DNA from: Simmondsia chinensis
Taxonomy: Eukaryota; Streptophyta; Magnoliopsida; Caryophyllales; Simmondsiaceae
Direction of reading: 5' to 3'
Length of the DNA stretch: 64,000 nucleotides
NCBI GenBank assembly: GCA_018398585.1
Contig: JAGTTD010000018.1
Coordinates: 5,463,501 to 5,527,500, forward strand
Shown here: positions 45,486 through 56,989 of the stretch, in pieces
Layout: each line of letters opens with the position of its first letter
Position numbering within the stretch: position 1 is the stretch's first letter
Notes under the pieces: generated by a model
Seen by the model: the letters and a program-made list of their open reading frames with translations, nothing else
The model's database searches: none
Told to the model about the DNA's origin: nothing
Translations under genes and position numbers: made by a program

Positions 45486-45564
45486 CTTGGGAATAACTAA
45501 CCTAGTTATTAATTAATCTAACTCTAATGCCGATTATTGGGTTCATAGTTCTCCAATTGGGTTC

Positions 45565-45635
45565 ACAATTCTCCCAGACCCTGTGCGAGCGGGAGCCCTT
45601 TAGACACTGGGTTTGTTGTTGCTGTACAATTCTCC
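45565..45635 (+). repeat. SINE/RTE tail scrap with 10 bp target duplication
   Basis: cagaccctgtgcg..gggagccctt..cactgggtttgttgttg (45575-45625) between copies of acaattctcc (45565-45574, 45626-45635). It sits in the leader of the LTR element, so it is the third nesting level. Confidence 0.7.
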
Positions 45636-45796
45636 AATTATGGTCACAACAAAGTGTACCTATCAGAACACTCAGCGTAGGGGACTCTTCTCGCTACCTA
45701 AGCCCCCGGTAGGAGAGTCACGCTTTGTTACACCTCACGCGCAAGAGTTCCCGGGAATAGGGTTATCTCTATATATCTCTTTACTCTGATACCAAT

Positions 45797-47784
45797 TGTT
45801 CGGAGGGATTTCAAAAATCCTTCCTAATTTAATAAAGTTAACGCAGTGGAAGGGTTTAAATTTCTTAATTTTAAACCTAAGGTTGATTGTAAAATCCTTA
45901 ATTTTAAATTTACAAATTTAAATTCTTAATTTAAATCTATATGCCTCTACTCTTATACATTCAGAACAATAATATGAACTTATATCAGGCATAATAAGAG
46001 AAGCTGTAAATAAATAAAAAAGCAAAAACTTAAAAGAGAAGGAAACAAGAACATACCTGAATTTGCTCCAAATTAAGAGTACCAGAAGAATAATAATATC
46101 TCCTCAGAAAACTGAAAAACCGAGACCCTGCTGCCTTCTGCGTAATGATCTCGAACTGCCGGGAGGGTGGGCTCCAAAAAATATTAAACTTTGAGGAAAG
46201 AAAATTTTCAAAATAAAATTTTCTCTCCCACTAGATCTCCAAAAGTCAACACTTTCAAAAACCTTTTTATTTTTTAATTCTAAATTGAATGCCAAACCTT
46301 TGGAATAGGTACCTCTATTTATAATAGTATACCGCAGCAAAAAAATCATGATTTTTTGATGTGGGACTCAAAATTTTAATACAAAACGCACCGTTTCATT
46401 TCATAATGCTGTAAAATGCCACGTTTCAAACACAGTTCAATCAGCGTGCTTTTTTTTAAATTCATAACGCGTGCCACGTGGCAGGCCAGGATTGGCCCCC
46501 ACCCGAGCACACGGATAGCTGAAGGAGTACCCACCTGTCACCTGTTGGTTGGTCCAAACGTGTAGGCACGGATCATGCCTTATTTGCAATTCTTATATTT
46601 TTTTATTTTTTTTTTGTTTTGCTTTGTTTCCCATATATAAAATTCATCTTATGAATTTTTGATTTTCAAAATTATTTTATTTTATAATTTATTCATATCA
46701 TGAATAATGTTTGGCAAAATTAAATTTACTTATCTCTTGAATTCTTTAATATTTTTTCAATGGCAATTAAAAAAAGGCTTGCGCAGGGACCTTAGAGACA
46801 ATTTAAATCTAGCTCCAAATGAGTTAAATTAATTACCATCTCATAATAAAATTTAATTACTATTTAAGGAGATTTAATTTCACTAAATAAATCTTACTAC
46901 ACTCTAGACTTAAATCTTTTATTTGATATTTTTCAAATAAATTGTATTGATAACAATAACCCCTCCACCTAGATACACTACCATTATCCTTCTCACAGCT
47001 TCTCCATTAGTTACCGACTAGGCCCTTACTTAATAATTCATTTATACTTGAACATATTCATAGTATAAATTACAAATGTCAAACACTTGGAATACTTTGG
47101 CCAAAGTTTTCGAACTATTCAAATACTTGGGAATCAACTAAGGGGACATCTATATCTCATAAGAGACTGTAGATTCCATATTGAATACTTGATCCTTGTC
47201 ACGTTTCACGTCGTTACCTAATGTACGTGGGAATTCAGTAATGTGTTTAGACCTTACTTATAGTACACCAAAGTAACTAACGCTCTATGCACAAGTTCAT
47301 AATACTCTCAAGATTTAAAGTCATCGTTCAAACAGTACAACATGATTTACTCATCTCCGATAGTAGTCTAGAAACAAGCAACTCACATGGTCCAGCTTAG
47401 TATACCAATCTTATTAAACACACCAACCTAACACTTTTGGATCACCATCCACATGACCAAGACAAGTCATCTAAAGTGTTAAGTCATGGTCTTAACAGAC
47501 AAGTAGCCCAGGCTCATCATCGACCACAAGTTATTCAAATAATATTCTATACTATTTGTTCAAAGTCTATATACGGTTTAATCTCATTATCCACTTAGAA
47601 CAAACATGTGAAATGTAATCTAAGGACTTTGTCCATCTCATGGACGATACTTAAAAAAAATCACATGCAGTATAAATGCTTATTTACACAAATTTAACTA
47701 GTAAACGACGGAAACTTCAATTTTATTCCTTAATAAAATAATATTAACATAATAAATATGGATTTTAGGACACTATTCCTAACA
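45797..47784 (-). repeat. 1988 bp LTR
   Basis: TGTTCGGAGGG...CCTAACA on the plus strand. Minus-strand TATAAATAG box near 46323-46310. A GC-richer block at 46470-46570 holds a CACGTG-containing word (gtgccacgtggc). No partner LTR in the window. Confidence 0.75.
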
Positions 47785-48181
47785 GGGGCATCATGAACAG
47801 TCCAATGAAAGGCACGAAACGCACCACCACATGAAACTTGCTTTCCATCAGCAACCATAACCAATGGCCGATGAGTAGTGTCAACTAAACAACCCAAGTG
47901 GCAAGCTAAGGTGACATCGAGAAAGTTTTGAGTGCTCTAACTTTCAATAAGAATGCGTAGTGTATGTTTCCCACACTAACCTGCAACGCACATAGCTTGA
48001 CACTGCGTAACTCCTTCAAGGGCATGTATGGATACGGGTCGGGCACGGGACCATCAGGGTCTTCACCCACATCATCGTCATCGGCCACAATCCAAAACAA
48101 TTGGACTCTCTTACGCATTGGGCAAAGTTGCCCTGGTGTAAATTTGTCATGACAGTAAAAACAGAGATTCTTAGCACGCAA
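47785..48181 (-). pseudogene. Zinc knuckle and protease start of element C
   Basis: RAKNLCFYCHDKFTPGQLC, a knuckle with Gln for the usual His, an Asp-rich linker, ISIHALLG-equivalent residues, then the protease in shifted frames up to PLVMVADGKQVSC near the insertion. The DSG catalytic motif is not intact. Confidence 0.72.
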
Positions 48182-48239
48182 CTCATCAATTTCAGAGGGT
48201 GAAAGGTTACGTTGAGTACGGGGAAGGGATAAAGAGGAT

Positions 48240-49140
48240 GAGGGTGGTACGGGTAAAAGGCGGCTGTGAGGTGGTCCACAAGGGGGTGGGAGGGGTGATA
48301 ATTTTGTGGAATTTCTCGGTAATGGAAGGATGGGAGTCGATTTAGAGGGGTTTTTTTTTCCAGTTACCCTTTAGATGTAAGTGTAATTTTTCTGTTGAAG
48401 TTTTGCTGGGATTATGTTGTCCTATAGTGCGTTAAGCTTGAACAACTTAACCCAACCAGACAGATCCTGTTGAAGACCACCTGTGAAGATACTTACCTTC
48501 AAACACTCACTTAACCCACATTGGCTCACTAATAACTCAAACACACTAAAAATTGCTCAAAGTCGCTTGCATGTTTTAAGTTTGTGAGCGCAGTTAATGG
48601 ATCCTCAAACTATTTGAAAAACGGACCCTAATATGTGCCATGTAGCTGTCCCAGGGAATTATAGTCTCTACGGACCAGGATTCCTCATATCCGTCATGCC
48701 AGCCTAAAGCTTCACCTTCAAGAGCTGTACTAGCCAACATTACTTTTGATTCATCGAGGGTTCTATCCAGTACAAAATACCTCTCACACTTATGTATCCA
48801 ACCCACAACATCTCTACTACCAAATTTTGGGAATTCAATTTCATAAGACAGGTTGCAAACTAGTAGGTTCCTCAGTGTTGCCCCATAGCTGTGGTTGGAG
48901 AGTCTGATCGATGATCGTCCCAGCAGGTTGAGTCTGCTGGAGTTGGAGCGCCAATCGATTATGAACCATGCTGGCGATAGTCCCCATTTGTAGCGAAAGT
49001 CCACTAATCATTTGCTGCATTTTCTGCCATCGTCTGGTCTAGAGTTGTACATCTCCGATTTAATGCTTCCTCAAGGTCTCTGATGGAGATTTGAGATCTT
49101 GTGCTGTTTGCCATTAATGAACCTCCTAAGAGCCGATGAC
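48240..49140 (-). pseudogene. Gag of element C
   Basis: The frame at 48594-49004 has EFPKFGSRDVVGWIHKCERYF, TALEGEALGWHDGYEES and IPWDSYMAHIRVRF, the gag core; flanking pieces are frameshifted. Confidence 0.72.
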
Positions 49141-49166
49141 TGAATTGAGGGCCAATGAATGAATAC

Positions 49167-49557
49167 TCTGATACCAAATGTTACTGATCTCCAATCAATT
49201 AGACAATCACTAAACAACTCACACTCAAGCTAAAAGGAAGATATAACTCAATCAACCAAATGGGAAACACTTCTTAGTATTAATTCATATAATATAATAT
49301 TAAAATGTATGTCTATATAAATAAGGGTATATAAGTATAAGCATAATATTTGGAGGGGAAAGGGGGAGAAGTAAAAGAAGATTATGAGGAAAAAAGAGAA
49401 CATCAACACTCTCAACATAATTCTAATCTAATCTCTCATCCACTATTTATATTAAGCAAGTAACTATTAAGGGTGATGTGGCAATCGGGTAACGTGGCCC
49501 TCAAGTGACGTGGCGTTCAGGATGATGTGGTGTTAATCATGGGAAGCATTCGTATCA
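49167..49557 (-). repeat. 5' LTR and primer site of element C
   Basis: Primer-site complement at 49167-49177 (minus: TGGTATCAGAG); LTR 49179-49557 from TGTTACTGATC to CGTATCA (379 bp; terminal repeat TGTTAC/TGATAC). A minus-strand TATAAATAG box near 49453-49445. The outer boundary is inferred from terminal symmetry. Confidence 0.65.
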
Positions 49558-49580
49558 TCGAGAATGTATGATTTAAGTTT

Positions 49581-49941
49581 GGGTTATTAATGCCAAAGGT
49601 CTCTGTACTTTCTCCTTTGTGTCAATTCAGTCCTTATACTTTTAATTGTATCAATTTAGTCTCTCTACAATTAAAATTATGTCAATTTAGTCATTTGGTC
49701 AAATTTAAGTTAAAAACTATGTTAAATGTATGTAACTTATTATAAATTCATCTGTTTACTCAATTTAGCCCAACTCGCAGCCGAACCATTAAAAATTTCA
49801 TCAAAAACTAAATATAAATTTTTCTCTAATGACCAAATTGACACATTTTAAATTGTACAGGATCTAAATTGACACAATTTAAAGTACAAAGAATAAATTG
49901 ATATAATGGGCAAAATACAGGACCTTTAGTGTAAATAACCC
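49581..49941. mobile_element. MITE with perfect 9 bp target duplication
   Basis: 361 bp. Ends GGGTTATTAATGCCAAAGG and, reversed, GGGTTATTTACACTAAAGG; tttaagttt is repeated exactly at 49572-49580 and 49942-49950. Non-coding; 9 bp duplication fits Mutator-type MITEs. Confidence 0.88.
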
Positions 49942-50160
49942 TTTAAGTTTTAAAGATACAAAAAATAAATAATATCTTATTGAAGTGTTATTGTTCACCG
50001 GATATTACATGGATAAACTAATTTTGCAAACTCAAAAATTTGAGGTCCTCACAATTTTAAATGACAAAATTTTGTGAAATTAATTTAAATAAACTTAGAA
50101 ATTAATTATACTTATATATTATTTTATATATTTTTTTGAACTGGTTAATAATACTTATAT

Positions 50161-50470
50161 TATTACAAAACTATAGACATATTATACTCAAAAGGAAGAG
50201 AATAAAAATACATACCCAAATATGTATAAAGAATAATAGCAAGTATTTTATATCAGAACTAAAGAATTAGAGAATTTTTTCTTCTATTTAAATAATTCTC
50301 TCAATATTTGATTATAAATATTCTCAATTCTTAAATTCTCCTCACAATTCTCGATTTCCCACTCTCTTCATTTCTTACTTTCTTCTTCTGCTTCTTTCTC
50401 ATTGTGCTGCTGCTTCTATTTATACAAAAATTTAAGCGGTAGGAATTCTTACCCATGAAGAAAAGTAAAT
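50161..50470 (-). repeat. 3' LTR of the Copia element, left piece
   Basis: Matches 60421-60462 plus 61028-61295 of the 5' LTR, skipping 565 bp present only there. Starts TATTACAAAACTATAGAC (TG changed to TA). Confidence 0.8.
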
Positions 50471-51089
50471 CAATAGCATGCAGTGGTCCGTACAGTACGG
50501 GAGGCGACTAGAGGCGGCGGCGGCTAGGGCATTGCATTTCTCTAGTGGTGGTTGGCGGCTGAGGCCCAGCTGGGCGGCTCTTGTCTCGCTGGACGCTACC
50601 CCTCCTGCTGGGGGCGGCGGCGGCGGCTGCTGCCATATGTGGCCGGAGGTGGGCGGAAAAGAGGGAGTAAGGGAGTTAGGGTTTTTGTGCGTGGGTGTTG
50701 AGGCGTGGGACGTGTGGGTTACGGCGGCGGCTCCTTCTACCAGCAAACAACCCCGACGACCCATCCTTGTCTTCGCCGCCCCTTGGCGATTGGTGCGGTT
50801 GCCAAAATTCGGCCAAACAAGGCCTGGCGATTTTGCTAAGTTGTGAACCACGTGACTTCTCTCTCTTCTCTTTCTCGATTTTCGAAGCAATTTCTCATAA
50901 GTCTTCTTTGACTCTCGCTTGATTGTTGTTGCTGGGTGTCGGTGGCCGGTATCCCAACCGATTTTGGCCAGTGAGGTGGTCAGTGGCATGCGGTGATTTT
51001 GGGTGGTTTGGAACCTAATTTTCTAGGGTTTCTTTACTTGTTTTCTTTACTGCTTTGTCTCACGCACCATACCTGGGGTGCGTGTTGCT
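50471..51089 (+). promoter_or_regulatory. GC-rich 5' UTR of the LINE
   Basis: CG/GGC-repeat-rich leader (50505-50640), where an internal promoter would be expected. Open frames here on both strands come from composition and show no domain. Confidence 0.6.
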
Positions 51090-52550
51090 ATGGCTGAGAG
51101 TTTGGGACAGGTGGGTGGTGGTGTAGGTACCGCCACTTGGGCTGACTGGGTTCAAACCACTGAGTTGAACACTTTGTAATATTTTGAACCCGTTCTTGTT
51201 GACGGCAAGCCTCTAGGGGTTGTTCCTGATGAGGTCTTAGATTCCACCAACAATCTATGGGACCGTTGCTTGGTGGGTAGGCCCATTGGCACGGGATTGG
51301 CCTTCTCTCCTGCTCAGGAGATTACTAGTTTTCTCTGGGGGAATAAGGGCCTTGAATGTGTCCTATCTGATGGAGAAGTTTATTACTTTCGGTTTCGCAC
51401 TAGGGCGCAAGCCGAGAACGTGTTGTTAGGTGGTCCTTGGTTCTTCAAGGGTATTTGCATGTCCCTCCAGCTTTGGTAGGAGGGACTAACTATGCATAGG
51501 GATAGCCAAACTGCTCCTATTTGGGTTCGGATATTGGGTCTTCCTTTGTCTCTTTGGAAGCCCGTGGGAATTAGTTATGCTAGTAGTACCATTGGTAGGC
51601 CTTTGTTCATGGACAAAGTCACGGCTGAGGGTACTCGTTTGGGATACATTCGGGTATGTGTTGAGGTGAGGGCCACGGCTCCTGTGCCGCGGGAGACCCT
51701 CATTGAGGTGCGTGGTGTTCGGGTCCGCCTTGGTATCATGTGTGAAGGAATGCCAAAGCGTTGTCCGACTTGTATGGTGTTTGGGCATGATTGTTCGCCT
51801 CCTGCTGCTTGGGAGGCTCCTAGTAACACTGCCCCAGTGCTAGGGTGTAGAAAGAAGAAAAAAATCTAAAAATAAAAATGGTGCTGGGACTTCGGCCTCA
51901 CGATGCCTGCGCCGGCGCCGGTGCCGGCGCCGGTGGGTGTCACGGCGGTTGGTGGGGGCGGGGCTGGTGGCGTGGCTATTGCCGCTAGACCAGTGGAGGA
52001 GTGGAGAGTCGTTGGTGGGAGAGAGAGTAAGGGGGCGGCTATGTCCCCCTCTCGCGTTGGTGGGCCGCCTGTTGGTGGCGGTTCTGAACAGCCTGCGGCT
52101 CACACCGGGCCCAATTTGGGGTTGGCTACTATCGGGCTCATGCTGGACCCTGCACCGGCCCACACCTCTCATTCTATTGCTGATTCGTCCGCTGATGGTC
52201 AGGAAGCTAGCTCGACGGAGGATCTGAGTCGGGCTTTTGTTCCTATGGTGCTTGAGGAGGCTCAGGATGCTCTTATGGGAATTTATAGCCTCTTGCTTGT
52301 GTTGAGAGCTGGCCTACGAAGACAGTTCCTAGTATCGAGTCTCCGAACCGGTTCGCTCCTCTGGTCGAGCGGCTGTCTGGGAAGGCATCCACGTCAGATG
52401 CTCCTCCCAACCCTGCTACACCTGTTTATGTTACGCACTCTGCCGCAGCTCTCATTGCTCAGGGTGTTCAGGCTACTCGGGGCGTTCAGGATGCTCAGGG
52501 TACTCGTGGTGGCTGTAAAGGCCGTGGGGGTCCACGATAGTTCTCCGGTT
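51090..52550 (+). pseudogene. LINE ORF1 (gag-like, DUF4283 and zinc knuckle)
   Basis: ATG at 51090 (MAESLGQVGGGVGT). One frame runs to about 52550 with stops TAA 51177, TAG 51477 and TAA/TAA near 51867-51875. DUF4283-like domain: NLWDRCLVGRPIG, NVLLGGPWFFKGICMSLQLW, PIWVRILGLPLSLW, IGRPLFMDKVTAEGTRLGY; then a CCHC-type CPTCMVFGHDC and a Pro/Gly/Ala-rich low-complexity tail with EEWRVVGG. It would coat LINE RNA. Confidence 0.8.
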
Positions 52551-52560
52551 TCCCATGAGA

Positions 52561-55500
52561 GGATGTTAGAATGTGAGGAGTTTGATAACCCCACTACTAT
52601 CAGTGCTATGCGTCATTGGATCTCTTTAAGTTGTTTGAGTCTAGTTGGCTTGGTTGAGACCAAGACCAACCTTGTTTTTGTCGAGTCCGCTGTTACCTGC
52701 CGTGCTGAGGGGTCGCAGTTTTTGATCAGTGGGGTGTGACCCCGTGGGTGTCACATCATTGTTTTATGGGATCCAACTTTCTACCGTGTAGTGAGAGTAC
52801 AGGGTGGAGATCAGTATCTCACCTGCCGAGTTTATGATATCCGAGGTGATGTGGACTTCACTACTACATTTGTCTACGGCTTTAATGAGCTGGGACAGCG
52901 CCGGGAGCTATGGAGGTATATTCGAGGAGCCAGCGTAGGTCTTTAGGGAGATCCTTAAATACTCCTTGGGGACTTTAACACTATACTCAGTCTAAGTGAC
53001 AGGAGAGGTGGTCAGGACTCTTGGCCTGGCCACATGGATGACTTGAGGGACTGTGTTCATGATTCTGAGCTCATAGTTCTGCCGTTCTCTGGGCTACGTT
53101 ACACGTGGTCCAATGGGTTAGATGGGGATGCTCTCATTCTGAAGCGTCTTGACTGGTGCATGGTGAGCGAGGGCTGGCTTTGCACTTATTCTTTCTCATC
53201 TGTTGAGTTCCTTTCACGGGAGTTATGTTCAGACCATTGTCCCTTTGTAGTTAGAGGCCTTAGAGAGCGCCGCACATCGCGGCTCCCTTTCAAGCTCTTT
53301 AACTTTTGGGCTGACCATGAAGAGTTTCTACCTACTGTGAGGAGGGTTTGAGAGACTAGCATTGAGAGCACGCCTATGTTTCAGCTCACTCAGAAGCTGA
53401 AGAGGCTGAAAGGTGAGATGAAGGCCCTCAATGCTAGACATTATAACCACATATTGGCTCGGGTTGTGGCTGCGAGGGATGCTTGGATGGAGGCTCAGCG
53501 GGCTTTAGATGATGTGCCCGAGAGTATGTTATTTCGTGAGGACGAGCTTCGTCTGTCTCTGGAGTACTCGTGGTTGTGTGGGGATGAGGAGGCTTTCTAT
53601 CGTCAGAAGTCTCACATCCAGTGGCTCTCTTTGGGAGATCAGGGCACCCGATTTTTCCGTAAGTCTGTCGTGCATCGGCAGGCTAGGAACCGGATCTCTT
53701 CTATCATTCGTGCTGATGGCAGGAGGACATATGATGACAATGAGATTTCTGAGGCAAGAGTCTCCTACTTTCGAGACTTATTGACGGAGCCGAGTGGGCC
53801 GCTTCATGAGGATATTTTGAAGCTCTTTCAGACCCGTCTTTCTGAGGATCAGGCTTGTTCGCTATCTGTTCCGATTACTGATGTTGAGGTGAGAGATGCA
53901 CTGTTCTCCACTGGTGATGATAGGGCGCCTGGCCCTGATGGCTAGACCTCCCTCTTTTTTAAGAGGGCTTGGGACGTGGTGGGCCGTGATGCTGTTCGGA
54001 CTATCCGGTCTTTCTTTTAGTCAGGGCGCATGCTTGGCGCTCTGAACTCCACTCGTATCAGCTTGATCCCGAGGTGGAGAATCCCTCCACTTTTGCTAAC
54101 TTTCGCTCGATCTCCTGTTGCAATGTGATTTATAAGTGCATCTCTAAGATCATTGCAAACAGGCTGAAGGGGGTTCTTCCTTACCTCATTGATGACTCGC
54201 AGTCTGCTTTCATTCCTGGGCGAAGGATATCTAATTGTATTATGTTGGCTTAGGAGCTTCTGCGTGACTATCACCTTCAGATGCTTTCGCCTCAATGCGC
54301 TCTAAAGGTTGATCTTCGCAAGGCTTTTGACACGGTGCTTTGGGAGTTCATTCTTACTACTATGCTCTGTATGGGTATACCTGAGGTCATGATTCGATGG
54401 GTGCGGGAGTGTCTTTCCACAGCCAGATTTTCAGTCGCCATTAACGGCAAGCTTTATGGTTTTTTCGGCACGAGCAGGGGCATCAGACAGGGGGATCCTC
54501 TCTCACCCTACCTTTTTGTTATTGCCATGGAGGGCTTATAGGGTTTGCTTCTCCGTGCAACTTCTGATCCGAGGTGTCGCTTTCATCCTTGTTGCCAGAG
54601 TACCAACCTTACTCACTTGTGCTTTGCTGATGACCTTATGATTTTTAGTGAGGCTGATGAGGGCAGTTTGTCAGTTATTCATGAAACTTTGGATCGTTTT
54701 CCTGCACTATCGAGGTTGTCCTTGAATGCAGCAAAGAGCACCGTCTTCATTACTGGGGTTGACTCAGAGCCTCAGCAGACTCTCATTGATATTTTGGGAT
54801 TCCGGTTGGGTCAGTGCCCGGTCAGGTATTTGGGGGTGCCGCTCATCACGACGAGGCTTCGGTTCATCAATTGTAAGCCTCTTTTAGACTGCATCCTTGC
54901 TCGCATCTAGCTTTAGACATCTTGTGCTTTATCTTATGCTGGGCGCTTGCAGCTTATCAGATCGGTCTTGTTCTCTATTCAGGTCTTCTGGTCATCTGTC
55001 TTCATTCTCACGAAGCTGGTGATCAAGAAGATTGAGTCAACTCTTACAGCCTTTCTCTGGAAGGGCGCTTCTTTGGGCCCAGGTGGGGCCCAGGTCTCCT
55101 GGGAGCATCTCTGTTACCCTCGCAGGGAGGGCAGTCTCGGGGTTCGACGTCTGCATGAGTGGAACCAGGCTTCTCTCGTGAAGCATATTTGGGTTCTACT
55201 CACCGATCATGACTCTCTCTGCCCTCGGTGGATTCATGCCAACCGACTCAAGGAGAAGTCCTTCTGGGATATTCAGCCGAGAGGTTCGATTTCATGGTCT
55301 TGGAGGAGCATTCTTGGTGTTCGATCGCTTTGTGCTAGGGCTTTTCGGCATATTATTAGTGATGGCCGGGACACTGCTTTGTGGTCCGATTACTGGCTGC
55401 CATGTGGACGTCTGGAGGGGCGGTTCATTTTCCGCCGCCTCCATTCCACCGGTCATCGTTTGGGCTCTCGAGTTTCAGATATTATTGAGGGTGATCAGTG

Positions 55501-56178
55501 GCGTTTCCCAGGAGATATTGAAGAGCTGCTCCCTATCTGGGATTCTGTTGACTTCAGGCCCCGACCGGGGGTAGCTGACAGTGTACGATGGATAAGGGAC
55601 CCATCTAGGGTTTTCACCACTAGATCGGCATGGGAGATGATTCGCAGTCAGAGGGAGGAGGACTCCATCCATCATCCCCTTTAGTTTCAGCTTCACATCC
55701 CGCGGCACTCCTTCATTTTATGGCTTGCCTCTTGTGAGCGACTATGGACATTTGACAGACTGCTGAGGCATCGAGTGCAGGATGTACAGGCTGTTTGCAT
55801 GTTGTGTGGGTCAGATGCTGAGTCGCATGACCATCTCTTCTTCACCTGCAGCTACTTTGCTACTGTTTGGTCCAAGGTGTCCTCACGCACCTCTTTTGCC
55901 TGGCCCACGCTTCCATGGCGCAAGCAGGTTCAGTGGCTGCTACCAGGCTCCGTGGCCGCGGGGTGGATCGGATCCTTGCCTGCCTTTGTTTCTCCGCAAC
56001 GGTTTACATCCTCTGGTATGAGCGTAACCTGAGGATTCATCACTCCCAGTTCAGGCCTTCTGCAATCATCACTGAGGAGATCACAGGATTGGTCCGCAGT
56101 CGTTTTATTGCTGCTTCTACGCTTCGCGGTGCTCATCGCGACTCGCAGCTTCTGCAGGAGTGGGGGATTGAGCATTAG
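52561..56178 (+). pseudogene. LINE ORF2 (endonuclease, reverse transcriptase, zf-RVT)
   Basis: Endonuclease pieces: LSLVGLVETK, HIIVLWDPTFY, ILLGDFNTILS, RLDWCMVSEGW and CSDHCPFVV. RT: DRAPGPDG, SLIPR, ALKVDLRKAFDTVLW, SRGIRQGDPLSPYLFVIAME and the catalytic LCFADDLMIFSEAD; then PVRYLGVPLIT. C-terminal zinc domain: CMLCGSDAESHDHLFFTC, LWYERNLRIHH, stop at 56176. Stops TGA 53349, TAG 53943, 54018, 54251, 54539, 54908, 54914 and 55682; frameshifts near 54070 and near 55900. Catalytic residues survive but the ORF is dead. Confidence 0.88.
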
Positions 56179-56363
56179 CTTTGATTGCTTTCATTTGCTT
56201 GTTCTCTTTGTTTGGTCATGTTGACCGTTGTTACTTCTTGCTTTGTTTCTTTCTTTGATTGATTCTTTGATGTAGGCCTTTTGGCCTTGGCTTGGGGTAT
56301 GCCCCTCGGAGACTTGTACATATATTTTTTATCATATATGATATTCATCACTGATTTACCAAA

Positions 56364-56479
56364 ATATATATATATATACACAAAGGTCTTTACCATAATT
56401 TTTAATTTTCTAGGTTATTTAATGCTATCCAAACTTGACCATAAAAATTATACCCGAAAAATATTTAATATTTACAACA
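56364..56479 (-). repeat. 3' LTR of the Copia element, right piece
   Basis: Matches 61296-61408 (CAAAGGtCTTT, ACAATAAAAATTATACCCGAAAA-like, TTTACAACA). Confidence 0.8.
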
Positions 56480-56496
56480 CTCCCCCTTTGGATTTT
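56480..56496 (-). other. Polypurine tract of the Copia element
   Basis: The minus strand reads AATCCAAAGGGGGAG right before the LTR. Confidence 0.75.
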
Positions 56497-56989
56497 TTCT
56501 TTAAAATATTTGCGGGACAAACTCTCTTGAAAGAGTATAGTGTCCGAGTTATATATGCTTTTTGAACTGCCTCATTAAAAACCTTGCCAGAATAAACCCA
56601 GTGAGAAAAACCATAGCGAAGGGAAAAAGAGTACAATGCGTATTTAACTCCCCCTCATGGGTGCACATTAGCCAGAGATGTCTCGGAGTTGGCAAATGCC
56701 AATCTTGCGCCGATTTCTCCAAAGTTTGTTGTGATTGCATTCTCGAGTAACTCTTCCAAGCTCTTGGGTAAATTTGTTGACATTTGCTTCATCCTTCTTC
56801 TGAAACTCAAGAGTCGAAAGAACTTCGTTGAAATATGTTTGGTTCTATGAACTCTCTTTAGCTTGAACAATGAAGACTTATCTTCATATCGTACTATTGG
56901 ACTTCACTTGATCGTTGGAAGCTTACAAAATATGTTGGATCAAGGGCCTTGACGTCACCCATTCTCTATTTGCTCATAAAGTACAAAAG
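56497..56989 (-). other. Copia 3' untranslated region
   Basis: No domain; contains ACTCCCCCTCATGG, a repeat of the polypurine-type complement at 56648-56661. Confidence 0.45.

Larger units (their letters stand above)
45486..47784 (-). mobile_element. LTR element inserted in element C, one LTR only
   Basis: 2299 bp flanked by ggggc (45481-45485 and 47785-47789); removing it restores the protease sequence of element C. Minus-strand order: LTR 47784-45797, Met-tRNA-type primer site (45795-45785), then 299 bp of leader ending abruptly at 45486 without coding sequence or second LTR. The LTR begins TGTTAGGAATAG, a start common among plant LTR elements; family not assigned. Confidence 0.75.
43960..49557 (-). 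mobile_element. Ty3/gypsy element C, truncated and interrupted
   Basis: Minus-strand element: LTR 49557-49179, primer site, gag, protease, RT, RNase H, ending in the RNase H/integrase junction near 43960; no 3' LTR. It is split in protease by the insertion 45486-47784. Heavy decay (stops, frameshifts, missing RT Asp) makes it the oldest of the three gypsy elements in the window. Confidence 0.85.
50471..56366 (+). mobile_element. L1-type LINE
   Basis: About 5.9 kb plus-strand non-LTR retrotransposon inserted in the Copia 3' LTR. GC-rich 5' UTR (50471-51089), ORF1, ORF2 with endonuclease, RT and C-terminal zinc domain, a 3' UTR (56179-56350) and a short A-tail before the LTR resumes. Its GC content is clearly higher than its surroundings. 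Nearly full length, but with at least ten in-frame stops and two or three frameshifts. Target duplication not resolved because the site is AT-repetitive. Confidence 0.92.

Noticed and set aside
50432..50989. Long overlapping frames on both strands in GC-rich DNA
   Set aside because: They lie in the LINE 5' UTR, follow from GC composition and have no domain.
51840..52172. Arg/His-rich minus-strand frame
   Set aside because: Antisense of the low-complexity ORF1 tail of the LINE.
51090..56178. TAG stops as recoded codons
   Set aside because: Frameshifts also occur and TAG arises by C-to-T or G-to-A; decay by deamination is simpler.
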